Positions 6,051 through 9,031 of a stretch of 9,031 nucleotides of DNA are shown here, piece after piece. The notes beneath the pieces were generated by a model that was given only the letters and a program-made list of their open reading frames with translations, was not told the DNA's origin and searched no databases. Numbering within the stretch: the stretch's first letter is position 1; every line of letters starts with the position of its first letter. The DNA is from Spirochaetales bacterium (GTDB lineage: Bacteria > Spirochaetota > Spirochaetia > DTKZ01): NCBI GenBank assembly GCA_031266855.1, contig JAISAF010000076.1, positions 1 to 9,031 of the forward strand. The letters run 5' to 3'. Position numbers and translations under genes: made by a program.

Positions 6051-8129
6051 ATGTATCTGTACGACCTGCAAACGCCCGTGCGGCGGGTACGGGGAGTGGG
6101 GCCCCAGGCGGAAAAGGATCTGGCCAGGCTGGGCATACACACCATTGGCGAACTTCTAACACATATACCCAGGGATTATGAGGACAGGTCAAAACGCGTC
6201 CCCTTTGCCGCCGCTACCGGGAACGGCGGCAGATTCAATACAACAGCCATTATTGACTGCCACGATTTCTTTTATGTGCGCGGCAAAAAAACGCTGAAAC
6301 TCGTTCTGCGGGATGAAAGCGCCCTGGCGGAGCTGTCTTTTTTCGGAAGGGACGAGCGGGCCACCGCCCATTACGCAAACAAATACCCGCCGGGCCTGCG
6401 CCTTGATATAGCGGGAACAGCCGCGCTTTCCTACGGAAAACTCCAGTGCGTCAAATTCGAAATGGAACCAGCCGGAACACACCCCGAACTTTTTTCCTGC
6501 GTCCTTCCAGTGTATCCCCTTGCCGGCAGCCTCGCGCAAAAAAGTCTGCGGAAAATAATCCGCGCGGCGTATGAACAGGGAAGCCATCTTGAGGATGAAA
6601 TCCCCGCGGACATACGCGGGGCCGGAAACCTTCTGCCGCTTTCGGCCGCCCTGAAAGCGGTGCATGATCCGGCCAGCCTTGACGAAGCTGCCGCGGGCCG
6701 CCGCTCCCTCGCCTTCCGCGAGCTTTTCCTTATGCAAATGGAAGTCGCCCGCCGGGCTTTACAGCGGAAAGCCGCTGTGCGTTCCACACGGGCGTATTCC
6801 CCCGCCTTGCAGGAAAAACTAATAAAAGCCCTTCCGTTCCAGCTTACCGCGGATCAGAAAAAATGCGTTGGGGAAATGCGAGCGGACATTGAAGCCGACC
6901 ATCCCATGTCCCGGCTTTTGCAGGGCGATGTAGGCTCCGGCAAAACCCTGGTGGCGTTTCTGAGCGCGCTTCTTTTTACCCAGGCGGGCCGGCAGACAGC
7001 AATCATGGCGCCCACCGAACTGCTTGCCCGCCAGCACGCGGACAACGCCGCCCGCCTGCTGCAACCCCTCGGCGTGCGGCTGGCCTTTTTTTCCGGCGCC
7101 CTGTCCGGCAGGGCGCGAAAGCCGGCCCTCCAGGCCCTGAAAGCCGGAGACATAGACATTGTTATCGGCACGCACGCGCTTTTTTCCGATGATGTGGAAT
7201 TCCGCGACCTGGGTTTTGTCGTTATTGATGAGCAGCACCGTTTCGGCGTAATTCAAAGAAACCGCCTCTTCGCGAAGGGCCTGTACCCCGATATTCTTGT
7301 TATGAGCGCCACCCCTATTCCCCAAACCCTCGCCCTTTCCGCTTTTGGCGATATGGATGTTTCGCTCATCAAAACCATGCCGGAAGGCAGAAAACCCATT
7401 GAAACCCATCTTGCCCTCGAAGCAAACGCGCGGAAGGTTTACGAGTTTGTACGTGTTGAACTGGGCAGAGGGCATCAGGCATATTTCGTGTATCCGCTTA
7501 TTGAGGAAAACCAGGCCGCGGATCTGAAAGACGCGCAGTCCATGTACCACAAACTCCAGAACGAAATCTATCCCGGCGTTCCGGCGGGGCTTATCCATTC
7601 CCGCCTTGGCGAAGAGGAAAAACGCGCTATTATGGCGGACTTCTCCTCGGGGAAAATCCGCATCCTCGCGGCAACCAGCGTCGTGGAAGTCGGCGTCGAT
7701 GTCCCCAACGCGACCTGCATGGTTATCGAACACGCCGAACGTTTCGGCCTCGCGGCCCTGCACCAGCTCCGCGGACGGGTGGGACGCGGCGCGCAGCAGT
7801 CCTACGCCTTTCTTGTATACGCCCCGGAATATACCGGCCTCGCCCAAAAACGGCTCACCATTATGAAGGAAACCACCGACGGTTTTCGCATCGCGGAGGA
7901 AGACCTGCTGCTTCGCGGGCCGGGGGACTTAAGCGGAGTACGCCAGGCCGGACTTCTTGACTTCAGGGCCGCTTCCCTTCCCGGCGACACCCAGCTTATG
8001 TTAGACGCACGCAAAGCGGCAAACGCCATCCTGGAAAAAGATCCCGGCCTGAACGCCCCCCGGCACGCGGGCCTGCGCGGAGCCGGAACTGCCGCTGGAG
8101 CCGTATCCGGCGCGGGAGACGCCCCGTGA
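6051..8129 (+). CDS. recG: ATP-dependent DNA helicase RecG
   Basis: A 692-aa superfamily 2 helicase that binds branched DNA, regresses stalled forks and migrates Holliday junctions; the length is normal. The N-terminus has the RecG opening with a helix-hairpin-like GVGPQ and LLTHIPRDYEDRS, then the OB-fold wedge domain (about 55-150). Helicase motifs: Walker A GDVGSGKT at 292-299, APTELLARQH, GTHALF, Walker B DEQHRFG from 393, SATPIPQTLALS from 419, a motif V region with TSVVEVGVDVPNA, and motif VI QLRGRVGRG at 572-580. The RecG-specific LLRGPGDLSGVRQAG follows. All key residues are present. The ATG lies 2 nt after the yggT stop with no clear Shine-Dalgarno site, so translation probably depends on ribosomes finishing yggT. 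The last residues (LRGAGTAAGAVSGAGDAP) are low-complexity. The 3' end overlaps rsmD by 4 nt. A longer frame from 5766 would lie inside yggT and is unlikely. Confidence 0.97.
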   Translation: MYLYDLQTPVRRVRGVGPQAEKDLARLGIHTIGELLTHIPRDYEDRSKRVPFAAATGNGGRFNTTAIIDCHDFFYVRGKKTLKLVLRDESALAELSFFGRDERATAHYANKYPPGLRLDIAGTAALSYGKLQCVKFEMEPAGTHPELFSCVLPVYPLAGSLAQKSLRKIIRAAYEQGSHLEDEIPADIRGAGNLLPLSAALKAVHDPASLDEAAAGRRSLAFRELFLMQMEVARRALQRKAAVRSTRAYSPALQEKLIKALPFQLTADQKKCVGEMRADIEADHPMSRLLQGDVGSGKTLVAFLSALLFTQAGRQTAIMAPTELLARQHADNAARLLQPLGVRLAFFSGALSGRARKPALQALKAGDIDIVIGTHALFSDDVEFRDLGFVVIDEQHRFGVIQRNRLFAKGLYPDILVMSATPIPQTLALSAFGDMDVSLIKTMPEGRKPIETHLALEANARKVYEFVRVELGRGHQAYFVYPLIEENQAADLKDAQSMYHKLQNEIYPGVPAGLIHSRLGEEEKRAIMADFSSGKIRILAATSVVEVGVDVPNATCMVIEHAERFGLAALHQLRGRVGRGAQQSYAFLVYAPEYTGLAQKRLTIMKETTDGFRIAEEDLLLRGPGDLSGVRQAGLLDFRAASLPGDTQLMLDARKAANAILEKDPGLNAPRHAGLRGAGTAAGAVSGAGDAP

Positions 8130-8662
8130 GAATTACCGGCGGGAAACTCAAAGGCAGGGAAATCCCCTGCCCCGCGGGAATCATCAGACCCGCGATGGAC
8201 AAAATGCGGGAATCGGTCTTCGCGATCATCCAGGCGAAACTCCCCGAAACAGCATTTCTGGACCTCTTCAGCGGATCGGGAATTATCGGCCTTGAAGCCT
8301 GGTCGCGGGGAGCCTCCTCCATCGTTCTGGTGGAAAAGGACCGCGGCAAACGGCGGATTCTCCTGCAAAACGCCGCCCTCGCGGAAGGCAGCGCCAAGGT
8401 TCATATTATGCCCGTGGAACGTTATCTGAAATTCGCCTCCGCCGGTCCCTTTGATTTTATCTTTCTCGACCCGCCCTTTCCCTACAGATTCAGGACCCAG
8501 CTTCTGGACATGATTGGCGAATCGCGGCTCCTCGCCGAAAACGCGACCGTGCTTATCCACCATCCCAGGGAAGACGAACTGCCGGAAGAAACCCCCTGCC
8601 TTGCACGCACCAGCCGCCGCCTCTATGGCCGCTCCACAGTCTGCTTCTACACACGCAAATAA
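8126..8662 (+). CDS. rsmD: 16S rRNA (guanine-966-N2) methyltransferase
   Basis: A 178-aa class I SAM-dependent methyltransferase of the RsmD family, normal length. RsmD methylates N2 of G966 in helix 31 of 16S rRNA during 30S assembly. Seen: the opening MRITGGKLKGREI, the IRPAMDKMRESVF segment (20-32) that corresponds to the family's RPT..VRE motif, the SAM-binding loop DLFSGSGIIGLEA (46-58), acidic E70 at the end of beta-2, and the catalytic LDPPF (114-118), which is the D/NPPY/F motif of N-methyltransferases. The GTG start overlaps the recG stop (GTGA, 8126-8129), a typical coupling arrangement, with GGGAG at 8113-8117 as a likely ribosome binding site. The residue after RP is Ala where Thr is usual. 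coaD, a frequent neighbour elsewhere, is not in the window. The stop lies just 3 bp before repeat copy B. Confidence 0.93.
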   Translation: MRITGGKLKGREIPCPAGIIRPAMDKMRESVFAIIQAKLPETAFLDLFSGSGIIGLEAWSRGASSIVLVEKDRGKRRILLQNAALAEGSAKVHIMPVERYLKFASAGPFDFIFLDPPFPYRFRTQLLDMIGESRLLAENATVLIHHPREDELPEETPCLARTSRRLYGRSTVCFYTRK

Positions 8663-8665
8663 TTT

Positions 8666-8787
8666 GGGCGCCTTTTTTGCCCGTGGAATCCACGGGCAAA
8701 AAACCGGGCTTTCCGCTCCAAGTCCTCGGATTTGCCCATGCAAATCCTGCGGGCTTTCCGCTCCAATCCCTGGCGCACGCACCAGCG
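8666..8787 (+). repeat. Composite modular repeat, copy B
   Basis: It consists of GGGCGCC (8666-8672), a long perfect hairpin (8673-8703) and an 84-bp core (8704-8787). The core has two 16-bp linkers GGGCTTTCCGCTCCAA at 8706-8721 and 8751-8766 (45-bp period), a hairpin GGATTTGC/GCAAATCC at 8728-8747 between them, and TCCCTGGCGCACG followed by CACCAGCG. It is the inverted partner of copy A, with 5 differences in 84 bases. Two of those are compensating changes in the hairpin stem; the others are one loop change, one T/C beside the stem and one G/A near the end. It begins 3 bp after the rsmD stop, so it probably forms the 3' end of that mRNA. Positions 8788-8819 add small hairpins, including CTGAT/ATCAG (8805-8819). 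Confidence 0.85.
8673..8703. repeat. 15-bp perfect inverted repeat with T6/A6 outer arms
   Basis: TTTTTTGCCCGTGGA (8673-8687) is followed, after one central base, by its perfect complement (8689-8703). On both strands the T-run is on the 5' side and the A-run on the 3' side, so a U-tract does not follow the stem. It is therefore not a textbook terminator, though the stem could stabilise the 3' end of the rsmD transcript. It occupies the slot that holds an unrelated GC-only hairpin in copy A. Confidence 0.8.
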
Positions 8788-8819
8788 TCAGGCGCTACGC
8801 GCGGCTGATAAAAAATCAG

Positions 8820-8875
8820 AATCTTTACCGCAAAGTAGAAAAAGTAAAATAAGAATAAGAAATGAAATACCCGCT
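8820..8875. other. A-rich spacer without a recognisable gene
   Basis: This stretch is strongly purine-rich on the plus strand, mostly A with scattered G. It separates composite repeat copy B from the hairpin array. I see no coding sequence, promoter or RNA gene in it. Confidence 0.5.
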
Positions 8876-8898
8876 CGGCGTAGGCTCTGCCTACGCCG
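8876..8898. repeat. Hairpin array unit 1
   Basis: CGGCGTAGGC (8876-8885) pairs perfectly with GCCTACGCCG (8889-8898) around a TCT loop. The basal eight pairs CGGCGTAG/CTACGCCG recur in the hairpin at 9000-9023 with a different tip. No T-run follows on either strand. Confidence 0.75.
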
Positions 8899-8906
8899 GG
8901 TTAGAA

Positions 8907-8924
8907 GCAAGCGTCCACGCTTGC
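8907..8924. repeat. Hairpin array unit 2
   Basis: GCAAGCGT (8907-8914) and ACGCTTGC (8917-8924) are perfect inverted 8-bp arms around CC. The basal GCAAG/CTTGC is shared with the hairpin at 8974-8991, while the tip differs. Confidence 0.7.
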
Positions 8925-8973
8925 GGCTTTTCGAACCTGTCAAGGGTAATTTCACGCGCCGGGTTCCAAATCC

Positions 8974-8996
8974 GCAAGGCGGGAGCCTTGCTTTTT
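8974..8996 (+). terminator. Rho-independent terminator candidate with GNRA-type loop
   Basis: GCAAGGC (8974-8980) pairs with GCCTTGC (8985-8991) around the tetraloop GGGA, followed by TTTTT at 8992-8996. This is the best plus-strand terminator downstream of rsmD, 312 bp after its stop, and may end the dnaE-yggT-recG-rsmD transcript. The stem is short, and it also belongs to the hairpin array, so termination may be incidental. Confidence 0.5.
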
Positions 8997-8999
8997 GGG

Positions 9000-9023
9000 C
9001 GGCGTAGTCTGGAGACTACGCCG
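9000..9023. repeat. Hairpin array unit 4
   Basis: CGGCGTAGTCT (9000-9010) and AGACTACGCCG (9013-9023) are perfect 11-bp arms around GG. The base of the stem equals that of the 8876-8898 hairpin. The following GAGCAAGGA at the window edge could open another GCAAG-type unit, so the array probably continues. Confidence 0.75.
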
Positions 9024-9031
9024 AGCAAGGA

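Noticed and set aside
6819..7847. 342-codon open frame on the minus strand opposite recG
   Set aside because: recG is intact with all helicase motifs. The antisense protein has no domain and no credible ribosome binding site.
8706..8766. CRISPR-like look of two 16-bp repeats with a 45-bp period
   Set aside because: There are only two units per copy, the interval is a hairpin conserved between both copies rather than a unique spacer, and no cas genes are present.
8933..8973. tRNA-like T-arm text (GGGTTCCAAATCC) near the window end
   Set aside because: The arm does not pair correctly and no acceptor, D or anticodon stems can be assembled around it.
8514..9007. Open frames over the rsmD end and the downstream repeats, some with a shared Ser/Ala/Pro/Cys-rich peptide also readable in copy A
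   Set aside because: The shared peptide is just the translation of the 84-bp repeat core; the stem-loop structure explains the conservation better than coding.

Overview
The window looks like chromosomal DNA from a spirochaete, most plausibly a Treponema-type organism. This rests on the overall feel of the DnaE and YggT sequences and on the hairpin-rich intergenic DNA, so the assignment is tentative. The core genes (about 1.94-8.66 kb) are moderately GC-rich. The left end (1-1.4 kb) is AT-richer and carries accessory material.

Layout. At 2-94 is the tail of an unidentified gene, followed by a complete FabG-like short-chain dehydrogenase/reductase (156-905). Positions 906-1940 hold no intact gene. 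They contain a decayed DDE transposase of the IS4/IS1634 type on the minus strand (about 913-1340), a run of stem-loops with a terminator-like hairpin (1409-1504), a perfect 16-bp palindrome (1608-1641), a long imperfect inverted repeat (1657-1733) and a composite repeat (copy A, 1743-1884). Then four co-oriented housekeeping genes form a tight cluster: dnaE (replicative DNA polymerase III alpha), yggT (membrane protein), recG (branched-DNA helicase) and rsmD (16S rRNA m2G966 methyltransferase). Their junctions are +25 nt, +2 nt and a 4-nt overlap, so one transcript with translational coupling is likely. The products serve genome replication, fork rescue and ribosome maturation. Immediately after rsmD comes a second, inverted copy of the composite repeat (copy B, 8666-8787), then a run of hairpins that continues to the window edge.

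The most interesting signal is in the repeats. Copies A and B match at 79 of 84 bases in their core, lie in inverted orientation and bracket the dnaE-rsmD cluster. Inside the core a stem-loop differs by two compensating substitutions, so pairing is kept. At exactly the same boundary next to the core, both copies carry a perfect stem-loop whose sequence is entirely different in A and B. The linkers are therefore constant while the hairpins are exchanged. The array at 8876-9031 shows related behaviour: hairpins reuse the same basal stem but have different, still self-complementary tips. Together these suggest a modular repeat family in which base pairing, not sequence, is conserved at certain positions. 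I cannot name a known family for it.
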